A stretch of 64,000 bases of DNA from Butyrivibrio proteoclasticus (GTDB taxonomy: Bacteria; Bacillota; Clostridia; Lachnospirales; Lachnospiraceae): NCBI RefSeq assembly GCF_900115735.1, contig NZ_FOXO01000008.1, positions 1-64,000 of the forward strand. The letters run 5' to 3'. The translations under genes and the position numbers were made by a program. This document shows, one piece after another, positions 8,089 to 17,583 of this stretch; within the stretch, counting starts at the first letter, position 1; each line of letters opens with the position of its first letter. Under the pieces are notes generated by a model, which was given only the letters and a program-made list of their open reading frames with translations, ran no database searches and was not told the DNA's origin.

Positions 8089-9621
8089 TTATTTTGTGCC
8101 TGTTAAAGCTGTACCGTTTACATAGAGTGTATAACCGTTGCTGATGATGCTTGAAGCATCTCCATCAAATGAGGTTATGTAGGTATCAGCAGTGAGTGTC
8201 CAAGTACTGCTTGAATCGATGCTTACTGAAACTGTTCCAATTTTCGAAGAAACTGTTTCGCCATCAGCATTAGTTATGTTTCCATCTATATTACCTTCAA
8301 ATGTAGATCCATTTGTAAGGTTTAAAGTAAATTCTGAATCATCCCCAACAAGAATGGTTCCTGACAAAATCTGATCATCTGCATTGAGAGTAGCTATATT
8401 GTTATCGCCTGTCCATCCGTCTGCACATACTGAGAGAAGGATGTTATCAGAATCGGCATTGCTGATGCTTACACTTGAGAGGTTGATGACCGCGTTTGTG
8501 TTTGTAACGTGGAATACGTGACCATTTTTACTTGTAAGTGAGCCGCCGTTCATTGTAAATGTAGATGTTCCGCTGTCTGCATCACCTGACATTGACTGGT
8601 AGATCATGATGGTGTCGTAGAATGTAGCGTTACCATTAGTGTCAGTATTATTTGCAGTCATATCGCAGTCATTTAAAGTGATAGAGTTGATACCTTCTAT
8701 GCATACACCTTCTGAAAGATTTGAGGTAAGTGTTGCATTTGAAACAGTAATGTCTGCTGTTGAGTAGATGGCAGGTGATCCCAGACCATTTGTAGTATAT
8801 GAACCGCCATCTACAGTAACAGTACCGCCACCTCTGTCCGTTCTGATGGCAGCAGAAGACTGACCTGATGTTTCGACTGTAAGATTAGATGCTTTTGTAA
8901 CACCGCCACCTGTTGTCATGATACCGCCTGAACCATCACCTGTTGTTGTGATTGAGGTGTCAGAAATAATCACTGTTGTGCCATCTCCGGAAGCACCGTT
9001 TTGTCCACCGTTACCACCGTAGGAGAATACTCCGTTTGCTCCGTCTGCATCAGAAGTGATAGTTCCACCTGTTATGGTAGTTGTAGATCCGTCTTTTACC
9101 AGAACTGCTGCGTTTAATCCGTAGAAGTTACAGTTGTCACCACCGTCAGAATCACCAGTCTTTTCGACTGTTGGATTTGTAATTGTTACATCATCTGAAG
9201 TTGCAACCAAAAGAGCGCTCTGATCAACTGTACTTGTTGAATATGTCTTTGAGTCCTGAGTATCGGCAGATGTGATCTCAACTGCGCCTGAATAATCTAT
9301 ATCAGCGCTGCTGCTACCGCCGCCAAAGCCGCCACCACCTTCTCCTACGGGACCACCGCCGGGTGCTCCATCGGGAGCTTCACCCTGAGGCTTTTCTCCA
9401 TCAGGTGCCTCGCCTTCAGGCTTTTCACCTTCTTTATTATCTGCAGGCGCTTCGCCTTGAGCCATGTCTTTTTCACCAGCTTCTGCAGGTGCTTCAACAC
9501 TGCTTTCAGCCTGGGCATCCTGAGTTGAAGCTGTACTTTCCTGACCGCAGGCAGCAAGTGATGCGCACATTACTGTTATAGCTGCAGTAGATATCAGTTT
9601 TTTGACATAATTCTTTTTCAT
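8089..9621 (-). CDS. Secreted beta-helix lipoprotein (Cthe_2159-like carbohydrate-binding type)
   Basis: 510 aa. Lipoprotein signal peptide with lipobox LAAC (Cys25), then an acidic Pro/Gly/Glu linker built from repeats such as EGEKPEGEAPDGEKPQGEAP (about 50-95) and a Gly-rich patch. The rest (about 105-510) is a parallel beta-helix with many T/S/N/G turns, as in the Cthe_2159-type family reported to bind acidic polysaccharide. No catalytic residues are evident. Monocistronic, with its own terminator and a promoter carrying tandem direct repeats. The function is uncertain beyond an extracellular, membrane-tethered role. Confidence 0.75.
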   Translation of the reverse strand: MKKNYVKKLISTAAITVMCASLAACGQESTASTQDAQAESSVEAPAEAGEKDMAQGEAPADNKEGEKPEGEAPDGEKPQGEAPDGAPGGGPVGEGGGGFGGGSSSADIDYSGAVEITSADTQDSKTYSTSTVDQSALLVATSDDVTITNPTVEKTGDSDGGDNCNFYGLNAAVLVKDGSTTTITGGTITSDADGANGVFSYGGNGGQNGASGDGTTVIISDTSITTTGDGSGGIMTTGGGVTKASNLTVETSGQSSAAIRTDRGGGTVTVDGGSYTTNGLGSPAIYSTADITVSNATLTSNLSEGVCIEGINSITLNDCDMTANNTDTNGNATFYDTIMIYQSMSGDADSGTSTFTMNGGSLTSKNGHVFHVTNTNAVINLSSVSISNADSDNILLSVCADGWTGDNNIATLNADDQILSGTILVGDDSEFTLNLTNGSTFEGNIDGNITNADGETVSSKIGTVSVSIDSSSTWTLTADTYITSFDGDASSIISNGYTLYVNGTALTGTK

Positions 9622-9665
9622 CTTAAGTCATCTCCTAATAGATTTGCTTTTTAGTTTATGTGTGC

Positions 9666-9698
9666 ATTATGAAACTTAAACCTAAAATTAACTTAAAA
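9666..9698 (-). promoter_or_regulatory. Promoter with tandem 11-bp direct repeats
   Basis: On the minus strand TTTTAAGTTAA and TTTTAGGTTTA lie head-to-tail with an 11-bp period, ending five bases before CATAAT. The repeats replace the -35 region, as at promoters activated by OmpR/PhoB-type response regulators. Upstream of the beta-helix lipoprotein gene. Confidence 0.4.
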
Positions 9699-9785
9699 TG
9701 TAAAAAGAAAATCAAACAATTATTATATTCTCATGTTTTCCATCGACTCTTACAGTAGTTGTGGAGTAGATAAAGTCGATATGCA

Positions 9786-9832
9786 AAAAGCCGCATAAAT
9801 CTGCTTGAATGCAGAAAATATGCGGCTTTTAG
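9786..9832. terminator. Strong hairpin with A and T flanks
   Basis: aaaagccgcat pairs with atgcggctttt around an inner tctgc/gcaga stem. U-rich ends exist on both strands, so it may end transcripts in either direction between the cellobiose phosphorylase and lipoprotein genes. Confidence 0.65.
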
Positions 9833-9860
9833 GCATTTCTTAAAAGAGGTATAAAAAAGT

Positions 9861-10006
9861 ATGCATTCTTGAATCAACAATTCAAGAATGCATCAACCAA
9901 GCCAATTTAAATCGACTTCGTCGATGAGGCTTGGTTGACTCTACACTCATATTCTCACGAAATCCGCAGTATATGCGGATTTCTGGAATTTAGTTCAAGA
10001 TGTCAT
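9861..10006 (-). repeat. 146-bp palindromic repeat, copy 1
   Basis: On the minus strand this is nearly identical to 57046-57191 (one clear mismatch). It contains three hairpins: aaatccgc/gcggattt, the ccaagcc/ggcttgg stem capped by the mini-hairpin tcgac-gaa-gtcga, and an end palindrome atgcattcttgaat/attcaagaatgcat. The ends match imperfectly as inverted repeats (10 of 13). It lies just past the 3' end of the cellobiose phosphorylase gene. No target duplication was recognised. Confidence 0.9.
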
Positions 10007-10058
10007 AATTCTTTTATGAAAAATAAGTTTCGTGGTCGATATCTTTTATAAAATAAGA

Positions 10059-12509
10059 TTACATGATAACTTCAACTTTGTACTCTTTTATTCCGGCTTC
10101 ATAAGGAATTACAGTTCCTTCGATCTCTTTGCCGTTTACAGTTAGTTTCTTGACTCCGCTCTGTGAACCATTTGTCTTAACATCAATTGTATAAATTGCA
10201 TCTCTGTACTTTCTTGTGATTGTAAAGTCACCAAAGTCCTCAGGAACACAAGGGTTTATAGAAAGACCATTGTGAGTAGGATATACACCAAGAATGTACT
10301 GTGAAATGTTAACAAATGTCCATGCGGCAGTACCTGTAAGCCAACTGTTTTTGCCCTGACCGAAGAATTTGGCATCTCTTCCTGCAACCATCTGAGAGTA
10401 TACATAAGGCTCAGTGCAGTGAACATCGCTGATGTCTTCAATATAAGCAGGACATGTCTTTTTGTAGATCTCAAAAGCTCTGTTTCCGTGGCCAAGAACT
10501 GTCTCAGCAATAGAAACCCAAGGATTGTTGTGGCAGAAGATACCGGCATTTTCCTTGTATCCCGGTGGATATGAGCTTACTTCACCAAGTTCAAGGTGAT
10601 ATTTTGTGTAAGCAGGCTGAAGGATCATTACGCCATACTTGGTATCAAGTCTTTCTTCAACGCTCTTAAGAGCCTTAGCTGCAAGGCCTTCCTTAACACC
10701 GATTCCTGCGAGAACGCAGAAGCCCTGAGGCTCGATGTAGATCTGACCTTCTTCACATTCTTTTGAACCAACTTTGTTGCTGTAGGCATCATATGCTCTT
10801 ACAAACCATTCGCCGTCCCAACCTGCATCGAGTACAGCGTCATAAACTTTTTTAACTTCGTCTCTTGCGCGCTTTGCTTCAGCATCATCGCCTAAGAGTT
10901 CAGCGAGCTGAGCGTACTCTTCGCCGTACTTAACGAACATTCCGGCAATGAATACAGATTCTGCAACAGGTCCTTCAGAAGGTCCGAATGTCTGGAACGA
11001 TTCACCTGGGTGCTCTGAGAAGCAGTTGAGGTTCAGACAGTCGTTCCAGTCAGCTCTTCCGATAAGAGGAAGTCCGTGAGGTCCCTTGTGAGTGATAGTG
11101 AAGTTAAGTGAGCACTTTAAGTGTTCCATAAGTGTCTTTGCAACACTCATATCGTTATCAAAAGGTACGATCTCTTTTAATATAGAAAGATCACCTGTCT
11201 CTCTTACATATGCGCTTGTTCCTGCAATGAGCCAAAGCGGATCATCATTGAAGCCGGATCCGATATCGGAGTTACCCTTCTTGGTAAGTGGCTGATACTG
11301 ATGATATGCGCTACCATCCTGGAACTGAGTAGAAGCGATATCAATTATACGCTGTCTTGCTCTGTCCGGAATAAGGTGAACAAAGCCCAGAAGATCCTGA
11401 CATGAATCTCTAAAGCCCATTCCACGGCCGATTCCTGACTCATAATAAGAAGCAGAACGTGACATGTTGAATGTTACCATGCACTGATACTGGTTCCAAA
11501 TGTTGACCATTCTGTCAACTTTCTCATTTTTGGAAGAGATGTGGTAGATTCCAAGGAGGTTATCCCAGTAATCGCATAACTCTTTAAGAGCCTTATCAAC
11601 AGCTTCCTCTGTCTTGTAGCTGTCAAGCATCTTGAATGCAGGTTTTTTATTAACAACAGAAGGAGCTTCCCATTTATCATCTTCAGGATTCTCGATATAA
11701 CCGAGTGTAAAGATGAAAGTCTTGGACTCGCCGGGAGCAAGCTCAAGGTTGATCTGCTGAGATGCAATAGGAGACCATCCGCTTGCAACTGAATTTGTTG
11801 CCTTTCCTTCTGCAACTACATCAGGGCTGTCAGGGCCGTTGTATGCACCAAGGAAAGCATCTCTGCTAGTGTCGAATCCATCAACTTTAGTATTTACACC
11901 GTAGATAGCATAGTGGTTACGACGCTCTCTGTACTCTGTCTTGTGGAAGATAACAGATCCGCCGTCAACAACTTCAACTTCACCGGTGCTTAAGTTTCTC
12001 TGGAAGTTCTTCATATCATCATCAGCATTCCAAAGGCACCACTCTACATAAGAAAAAAGTGACAACTTAGCTGCTGTGTTCTTGTTATTTGTAATTGTGA
12101 GCTTTGAGATTTCACAGTTGTCATTCATAGGAACGAATGTTAAAAGTTTTGCTTCAACATCATTTTTGGATGATGTGAACTTGCTATATCCAAGGCCGTG
12201 ACGACATTCGTAGCTGTCAAGTTTTGTCTTGACAGGCTGCCAACCCGGATTCCATACAACAGTGTTAGCGGCATCTGTTACATCTTTAATATAGAAGTAT
12301 TTACCATTGTTGTCATAAGGCACGTTGTTATAGCGATATCTTGTGAGTCTTAAAAGCTTGGCATCCTTATAGAATGTATAACCGCCACAAGTGTTGGATA
12401 TTAGTGAAAAGAACTCTTTATTCCCGAGGTAGTTGATCCAGGGAAGGGGAGTCTTTGGGGTAGTGATGACGTATTCACGAGCTGCGTCGTCAAAGTAACC
12501 GTATTTCAT
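10059..12509 (-). CDS. Cellobiose phosphorylase, GH94
   Basis: 816 aa, close to characterised cellobiose phosphorylases (about 810-820). It cleaves cellobiose with phosphate to glucose and glucose 1-phosphate, saving ATP. The N-terminal beta-sandwich ([16 protein letters not shown]) precedes the (alpha/alpha)6 barrel with [18 protein letters not shown] and the catalytic Asp in [10 protein letters not shown] (near residue 486). No signal peptide, so it is cytosolic and acts on imported sugar. It is divergent from a LacI-type repressor and an ABC importer, and an operator lies between its promoter and start. Substrate specificity within GH94 is inferred. Confidence 0.93.
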   Translation of the reverse strand: MKYGYFDDAAREYVITTPKTPLPWINYLGNKEFFSLISNTCGGYTFYKDAKLLRLTRYRYNNVPYDNNGKYFYIKDVTDAANTVVWNPGWQPVKTKLDSYECRHGLGYSKFTSSKNDVEAKLLTFVPMNDNCEISKLTITNNKNTAAKLSLFSYVEWCLWNADDDMKNFQRNLSTGEVEVVDGGSVIFHKTEYRERRNHYAIYGVNTKVDGFDTSRDAFLGAYNGPDSPDVVAEGKATNSVASGWSPIASQQINLELAPGESKTFIFTLGYIENPEDDKWEAPSVVNKKPAFKMLDSYKTEEAVDKALKELCDYWDNLLGIYHISSKNEKVDRMVNIWNQYQCMVTFNMSRSASYYESGIGRGMGFRDSCQDLLGFVHLIPDRARQRIIDIASTQFQDGSAYHQYQPLTKKGNSDIGSGFNDDPLWLIAGTSAYVRETGDLSILKEIVPFDNDMSVAKTLMEHLKCSLNFTITHKGPHGLPLIGRADWNDCLNLNCFSEHPGESFQTFGPSEGPVAESVFIAGMFVKYGEEYAQLAELLGDDAEAKRARDEVKKVYDAVLDAGWDGEWFVRAYDAYSNKVGSKECEEGQIYIEPQGFCVLAGIGVKEGLAAKALKSVEERLDTKYGVMILQPAYTKYHLELGEVSSYPPGYKENAGIFCHNNPWVSIAETVLGHGNRAFEIYKKTCPAYIEDISDVHCTEPYVYSQMVAGRDAKFFGQGKNSWLTGTAAWTFVNISQYILGVYPTHNGLSINPCVPEDFGDFTITRKYRDAIYTIDVKTNGSQSGVKKLTVNGKEIEGTVIPYEAGIKEYKVEVIM

Positions 12510-12524
12510 ATCGACCTCCTAATA

Positions 12525-12583
12525 CTTAAACGTTTAAGATAATTTCCTAGTGACATTATATATGGCAAGTTGATGGAATGCAA
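12525..12583 (-). promoter_or_regulatory. Promoter and LacI-type operator of cellobiose phosphorylase
   Basis: On the minus strand TTGCAT (12583-12578) and TATAAT (12560-12555) are separated by 17 bases. A perfect 14-bp palindrome, cttaaacgtttaag (12525-12538), starts about 16 bases after the -10 and ends just before the ribosome site. A repressor there would act as a roadblock. The palindrome has the central CG and AAACGTTT core typical of LacI-family operators. Confidence 0.75.
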
Positions 12584-12687
12584 TAGAAAAAATCGAAAAA
12601 AGATTCACCTGAATGCCGCACAAAACCTAAGGGTAATTAAAATAAACAAATCGTTTCCGTGGAATAGGCGCAGAACCTGTATTATAG

Positions 12688-12701
12688 CGAAAACGTTTAA
12701 A
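12688..12701. promoter_or_regulatory. Second LacI-family operator-like site
   Basis: cgaaaacgtttaaa contains the same AAACGTTT core in the divergent intergenic region, about 150 bp from the first site, which would allow looping. Could alternatively be a CcpA-type cre site. Confidence 0.45.
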
Positions 12702-12750
12702 TCAAAAATGAACAAACTATGTACAACTCTAGAAAAGTGTATGAAAAAGC

Positions 12751-12788
12751 GATAACGTTTTTGTAAAAAACAAACAAAATTATATAAT
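12751..12788 (+). promoter_or_regulatory. Promoter of the LacI-type regulator with overlapping operator half-site
   Basis: TTGTAA (12761-12766) and TATAAT (12783-12788) are separated by 16 bases. The -35 is overlapped by gataacgttttt (12751-12762), another AACGTT-containing site, suggesting autoregulation. Confidence 0.5.
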
Positions 12789-12882
12789 GTGCACAAAAAA
12801 ATAATAATGATACTTGATTTGAAAGTCAAAATGATGTATATTGAAATTACGAAAACGATTAAGTGTATGTGAAAAGGTACTA

Positions 12883-13917
12883 ATGACAAAGAGAATGGTT
12901 TCACTCAAAGACATATCTAAGGCTTGTGGAGTGTCGGTTGCGACTGTTTCCAAGGCCCTTAATGATCATAGTGATATAAGTAAAGAAACAAAAGAACGTG
13001 TCAGAGAAATTGCTGAACAGCTTGGCTATCATCCCAATGCTGCGGCTCAGGCTCTCAAGACAAATAAAACCAATAATATCGGAGTATTATTTGTTGATGA
13101 AGCTAACAGTGGTCTTACTCATGATTACTTTTCACATGTTCTTGACAGTTTTAAAAAGAAGGCAGAGCAGGAAGGCTTTGATATCACCTTTATAAATGGT
13201 GATAAGACCCGCAACAATATGAGCTATTTATCCCACGCGATATACAGAGGATTTGACGGTGTGGTAATTGCCTGTGTTGATTTTTCAGATCCGCAAGTTG
13301 ATGAGCTTATTAAGAGCAAAATCCCGGTTGTCACTATCGACCACTCTTTCTTCAATAGAATATCGATCATGTCTGACAACATAAAAGGTATTAAGGATCT
13401 GGTTACATATATATATGAAATGGGACATCGGAAGATAGCTTATGTACACGGCTACGAAAATACAGCTGTTACACAGAGCAGATTGGCGAGTTTCTATAAT
13501 ACATTACAGGAACTTGGGGTAAATGTTCCGGATGAATATATTATTGGAAGTCCTTACAGAAATACCGAGAAGGCTTATGAAGCTACCAAGAAGCTCCTTG
13601 ATCTTCCTGATCCACCGACATGTATACTTTATCCTGATGATTTTGCAGCCTTTGGTGGATTTAATGCAGTAAGAGAGAAAAATCTGCGTATACCGGAAGA
13701 CATTTCTATTGCCGGTTACGATGGAATTGAGATAGCAAGACGCATAAGCCCACGCATGACCACAATAGTTCAGGATACAGATAAGATTGGGACAATGGCA
13801 GCGGCCAAGCTCATAGATCTGATAAATAATCCGAAAGGAACTCTTATCGAACAGATAGTTATAGAAGGAACCCTTGAGAAGGGCGAGTCAGTGGGACGTA
13901 TAGAGACAGAAGGATAA
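12883..13917 (+). CDS. LacI/GalR-family regulator of the cellobiose locus
   Basis: 344 aa from ATG 12883 (AAAGG five bases upstream); the frame stays open upstream to a TTG with no ribosome site. The N-terminal helix-turn-helix is SLKDISKACGVSVATVSKAL, then the LacI hinge helix and a periplasmic-binding-protein-like sugar domain. It sits between the GH94 gene and the ABC importer, with AAACGTTT operators in the shared upstream region. I infer it senses cellobiose or a cellodextrin and controls both units. Confidence 0.92.
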   Translation: MTKRMVSLKDISKACGVSVATVSKALNDHSDISKETKERVREIAEQLGYHPNAAAQALKTNKTNNIGVLFVDEANSGLTHDYFSHVLDSFKKKAEQEGFDITFINGDKTRNNMSYLSHAIYRGFDGVVIACVDFSDPQVDELIKSKIPVVTIDHSFFNRISIMSDNIKGIKDLVTYIYEMGHRKIAYVHGYENTAVTQSRLASFYNTLQELGVNVPDEYIIGSPYRNTEKAYEATKKLLDLPDPPTCILYPDDFAAFGGFNAVREKNLRIPEDISIAGYDGIEIARRISPRMTTIVQDTDKIGTMAAAKLIDLINNPKGTLIEQIVIEGTLEKGESVGRIETEG

Positions 13918-13987
13918 GGTTTAAAGCGGCCAAGCCGTTTTAGATAAAAATTATTAAACACTCATATAAAAGGGAGGTACATTAGTT

Positions 13988-15424
13988 ATGAAGAAGAAAG
14001 TACTTGGATTGTTACTTTCAACAACTATGGTAGCAGGTATGCTTTCAGCATGCGGTAGCACAGCTACTACAACAGAGACTCCGGCAGCAGAGACACCTGC
14101 AGCTGAGACAACAACAGAAGCTCCGGCAGCAGAGACACCTGCAGCTGAGACAACAACAGAAGCAGCTGCTGAATTACCAGCAGATGAGGGAAAAGTTCTT
14201 AACATTTCAGCATGGAACGAAGAGTTTAAGTCTCGTCTTACAGATCACTATCCAGGATATGAGGTAGTTGATGGAACAACAGGTAAGATCGGTGATGTAA
14301 CAGTTAACTGGCTCATTACTCCTAACGAAGAGAACGCTTACCAGAACAGACTTGATGAGCTTCTTCTTGCACAGGATAGTGCAGCAGCAGATGATAAGGT
14401 TGACCTTTTCCTTGTAGAAGCTGACTACGCTGTTAAGTACACAGATACAGATTACACACTTCCTGTAAAGGATCTTGGAATCACAGATGAAGATCTCAAA
14501 GATCAGTATGCATACACACAGGCAGTTGTTACAGATTCTAACGGAGTTCTTAAGGGAACATCATGGCAGGGCTGCCCTGGCGTTATGATCTACAACAGAG
14601 CAATTGCAAAAGAAGTATTCGGAACAGACGAACCTGCAGATATCCAGGCTAAGTTCTCAGATTGGGATAAGTTCTTTGAGTCAGCAGGCGAACTTGATAA
14701 GGCTGGCTACGATGTAATTTCTTCAACAGCTGATACATTCCGTGTATATCAGAACAACGCTAAGCTTCCTTGGGTAGATGGAACAAAGATCCAGGTTGAT
14801 GACAACCTTAAGAAGTGGGTTGAAGATTCTAAGAAACTTGCTGACGCTGGTTACTGCAACACTTGGGGACAGTGGGGCGAAGACTGGAACAAGGGATTCT
14901 ATCCTGAAGGAAAAGTATTTGCTTACTTTGGACCAGCTTGGCTTATCGATTTCTGTATGGCAGCTGATGTAGAAGGTTCTGTTGCACATGATGGCGGCTG
15001 GGCTGCTACAGAAGGACCTCAGGGCTTCTATTGGGGCGGTACATGGATCTGCGCAGCAGCTGGAACAGATAATGCTAACCTTGTAGCAGATATCATGAGA
15101 AAGATGACATGTGATCCAGAAGTTATGAAGGACATCGTTCTTAAGGACAATGATTTCGTAAACAACAGACCTGTTATGGAAGGTCTTGCAGCTGATGAGT
15201 CATACTCAAATGCAGTTCTTGGCGGACAGAACCCTCTTAAGATGTTCTGCGCTGGTGCTGATAACATTGATATGGCTAACCTTACAGCTTATGATCAGGG
15301 TCTTCTTGGTGACTTCCAGACAGCTATGGGCGACTACATCAACGGCAACTTTGCTACATATGATGAAGCTCTTGAGCAGTTCTACACATTAGCACTTCAG
15401 AGATATCCTGAACTTACAAGATAA
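13988..15424 (+). CDS. ABC sugar transporter substrate-binding lipoprotein
   Basis: 478 aa. Lipoprotein signal peptide with lipobox LSAC (Cys22), then a Thr/Pro/Glu/Ala linker that includes a duplicated 14-residue block, then a family 1 extracellular solute-binding domain (from about residue 70). It should capture cellobiose or cellodextrins and pass them to the two permeases encoded downstream; substrate is inferred from context. Codon use is strongly biased and a UUCG-capped hairpin follows the gene, both consistent with high expression. Confidence 0.92.
   Translation: MKKKVLGLLLSTTMVAGMLSACGSTATTTETPAAETPAAETTTEAPAAETPAAETTTEAAAELPADEGKVLNISAWNEEFKSRLTDHYPGYEVVDGTTGKIGDVTVNWLITPNEENAYQNRLDELLLAQDSAAADDKVDLFLVEADYAVKYTDTDYTLPVKDLGITDEDLKDQYAYTQAVVTDSNGVLKGTSWQGCPGVMIYNRAIAKEVFGTDEPADIQAKFSDWDKFFESAGELDKAGYDVISSTADTFRVYQNNAKLPWVDGTKIQVDDNLKKWVEDSKKLADAGYCNTWGQWGEDWNKGFYPEGKVFAYFGPAWLIDFCMAADVEGSVAHDGGWAATEGPQGFYWGGTWICAAAGTDNANLVADIMRKMTCDPEVMKDIVLKDNDFVNNRPVMEGLAADESYSNAVLGGQNPLKMFCAGADNIDMANLTAYDQGLLGDFQTAMGDYINGNFATYDEALEQFYTLALQRYPELTR
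14079..14162 (+). repeat. Perfect tandem 42-bp duplication inside the binding-protein gene
   Basis: Two identical 42-bp units (14079-14120 and 14121-14162) encode two copies of a 14-residue Ala/Pro/Glu/Thr linker unit, in frame. Likely slippage-prone and variable in length between strains. Confidence 0.9.
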
Positions 15425-15452
15425 TCATTCTTAAGATTATTGCCTAATAAAC

Positions 15453-15476
15453 TGCCTGCCGGTTCGCCGGCAGGCA
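15453..15476 (+). promoter_or_regulatory. Intercistronic UUCG hairpin after the binding-protein gene
   Basis: A 10-bp G/C-rich stem (tgcctgccgg/ccggcaggca) with a UUCG tetraloop lies between the binding protein and first permease and lacks a T-run. Such structures protect the upstream mRNA end and give more binding protein than permease. Confidence 0.7.
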
Positions 15477-15530
15477 ATTCTTTAAAACGCTTTGGGTTTA
15501 AAGAGTAAAATATCGCGGAGGTACGGTAGT

Positions 15531-16448
15531 ATGGACAAAAAGAAGTCCAATTCTAACGTGGTTAAGTTTAATAGATGGGGATACATCTTTCTTATACCAT
15601 TCTTTGTAACATATATTGTTTTTAGTTTGATTCCACTTTTTTCAACAATTTATAACAGTTTCTTTGAAAATTATCGTTCCGGTCTTAAGCAGATAGGACC
15701 AAATTTTGTTGGAATTACCAACTATATTAACCTTTTAAGCTCACCGGAAATTTGGAAATATTTGGTAAATACACTGATTATGTGGGTTGGTGGTTTTATT
15801 CCACAGATCACTATAGCTCTTTTGCTGGCTTACTGGTTCTCTGATCCATCTCTTCGTCTTAAGGGACAGAGATTCTTCAAGACAGTAATTTACATGCCTA
15901 ACCTGATCATGGCATCAGCATTCTCTATGTTGTTCTTTGCTTTGTTTTCAGATTCTGGCCCGGTAAACCAGATTCTTTTGAGCCTTGGCTTTATAAAAGA
16001 GCCATTTAAGTTCTTCCAGTATGTTATTGCATCAAGAGTACTTGTAATGCTTATGAACTTCCTTATGTGGTTCGGTAATACAACAATACTTCTGATGGCT
16101 GGAATGCTTGGTATCGATTCATCACTTTATGAGGCAGCACAGGTGGATGGAGCTACAGCTTCACAGGTCTTCTTTAAAATCACAATGCCTATACTTCGTC
16201 CTATCTTTACATATGTACTTATAACGTCTCTTATCGGTGGTTTGCAGATGTTCGATGTTCCTCAGATCCTGACAAATGGTAGAGGTAACCCTACTGATTC
16301 CTTGACAACAGTTATCATGTTGCTCAACAGATACCTTACAAGTAAGGACGTTGGCCGTGGTGGTGCTTTGTCAGTATTCTTATTCGTTGTAACTGGTATT
16401 TTGAGCTTGGTTGTATTTAGAATGAACAGCTCAAAGGATAAAGACTAA
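15531..16448 (+). CDS. ABC sugar transporter permease, MalF type
   Basis: 305 aa from ATG 15531 (GGAGG about ten bases upstream; the upstream TTG frame reads through that site). Six predicted membrane spans and the EAA loop YEAAQVDGATASQVFFKITMP, which contacts the ATPase. Works with the next permease to import the sugar delivered by the lipoprotein. No ATP-binding subunit is encoded here, so a shared MsmX-like ATPase elsewhere is likely. Confidence 0.93.
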   Translation: MDKKKSNSNVVKFNRWGYIFLIPFFVTYIVFSLIPLFSTIYNSFFENYRSGLKQIGPNFVGITNYINLLSSPEIWKYLVNTLIMWVGGFIPQITIALLLAYWFSDPSLRLKGQRFFKTVIYMPNLIMASAFSMLFFALFSDSGPVNQILLSLGFIKEPFKFFQYVIASRVLVMLMNFLMWFGNTTILLMAGMLGIDSSLYEAAQVDGATASQVFFKITMPILRPIFTYVLITSLIGGLQMFDVPQILTNGRGNPTDSLTTVIMLLNRYLTSKDVGRGGALSVFLFVVTGILSLVVFRMNSSKDKD

Positions 16449-16464
16449 GGAGGAAAAAGGGATT

Positions 16465-17328
16465 ATGGAAAATCAGGCAGCGGCTAAAACCCATGGACTT
16501 CCTATAGGAGCAAGAAGAACAATTGCTTATATCGTACTTGTTTTCTTCTCATTCTTATGTCTCATATGGTTTTATATATTGCTTATCAATTCAACAAGAT
16601 CACATTCAGAGATGACACTTGGATTTACAATTCTTCCAAGCACACATCTTTTGGATAACTGGAATAGCCTTATAACAGGAACTATTCCTATTGCAAGAGG
16701 TTTTGCAAACAGTATCACGGTTTCAGTTTGCACCAGTATTCTTTGCGTATACTTCTCAGCAATGACAGCATATGCGATCAATACATACAGATTTAAAGGA
16801 AGAGATGCGATTGCTGCATTCATCCTGGCAATCATGATGATCCCAGGACAGGTTACAGCACTTGGTTTCTTACAGCTCATCAATAGAATGAGACTTGATG
16901 ACTCAATTATTCCACTTATCTTACCGGCAATTGCTTCACCTGTTACATATTTCTATCTTAAGCAGTACATGGAAAGTAACCTTCCATTGTCACTGGTTGA
17001 GGCAGCAAGAATTGACGGCTCAGGTGAGTTCAGAACATTTAACACAATTATTATTCCACTTATAAAGCCTGCTATCAGCGTTCAGATGATATTCAGCTTT
17101 GTAGGTAGCTGGAATAACTACTTCACACCGGCTCTTATCTTACATACAGATACAAAGAAGACTTTGCCTGTTATGATCGCTCAGCTTCGTGGAGCTGACT
17201 GGCTTAGATTTGATATGGGTCAGATCTATATTATGATCGCAGCATCTATTTTCCCTGTTATCGTAATATACCTTATCCTTTCTAAGTATATTGTAGGCGG
17301 AGTTTCAGCAGGAGCGGTAAAGGGTTGA
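16465..17328 (+). CDS. ABC sugar transporter permease, MalG type
   Basis: 287 aa. Six membrane spans and the EAA motif VEAARIDGSGEFRTFNTIIIP. AAGGAGG lies upstream of the ATG, 16 bases after the first permease stop. Second half of the membrane channel of the cellobiose-type importer. Confidence 0.93.
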   Translation: MENQAAAKTHGLPIGARRTIAYIVLVFFSFLCLIWFYILLINSTRSHSEMTLGFTILPSTHLLDNWNSLITGTIPIARGFANSITVSVCTSILCVYFSAMTAYAINTYRFKGRDAIAAFILAIMMIPGQVTALGFLQLINRMRLDDSIIPLILPAIASPVTYFYLKQYMESNLPLSLVEAARIDGSGEFRTFNTIIIPLIKPAISVQMIFSFVGSWNNYFTPALILHTDTKKTLPVMIAQLRGADWLRFDMGQIYIMIAASIFPVIVIYLILSKYIVGGVSAGAVKG

Positions 17329-17428
17329 TTTTGCTTTACACAACGATTCGTTGTTTTAATTTGATGAGGTGGCTTATTTTATAAGTTTATCTTCATATTT
17401 TACTCTTTCCTTTTATAAGCGTTTAGGA

Positions 17429-17458
17429 AGCCATGACATTCCCCGTGTCATGGCTTTC
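17429..17458 (+). terminator. Terminator of the ABC importer operon
   Basis: agccatgaca pairs with tgtcatggct around ttcccc and is followed by a short T stretch (tttct), about 100 bases after the permease stop. Confidence 0.75.
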
Positions 17459-17583
17459 TGCATTAATATGTGAAAAAAAATACGAAATAAGTGGGATTGC
17501 TTCTGTAAGTGGTGACATGGGCTAAGATGTATTGTAGAATTAGTAGAAATGTTTTTTTAGCAGTGTGTTAGTTGGAGGTTTAT

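Noticed and set aside
12570..12755. 61-codon frame in the cellobiose divergent region
   Set aside because: Covers operators and promoters, has no ribosome site, and reads as random basic sequence.
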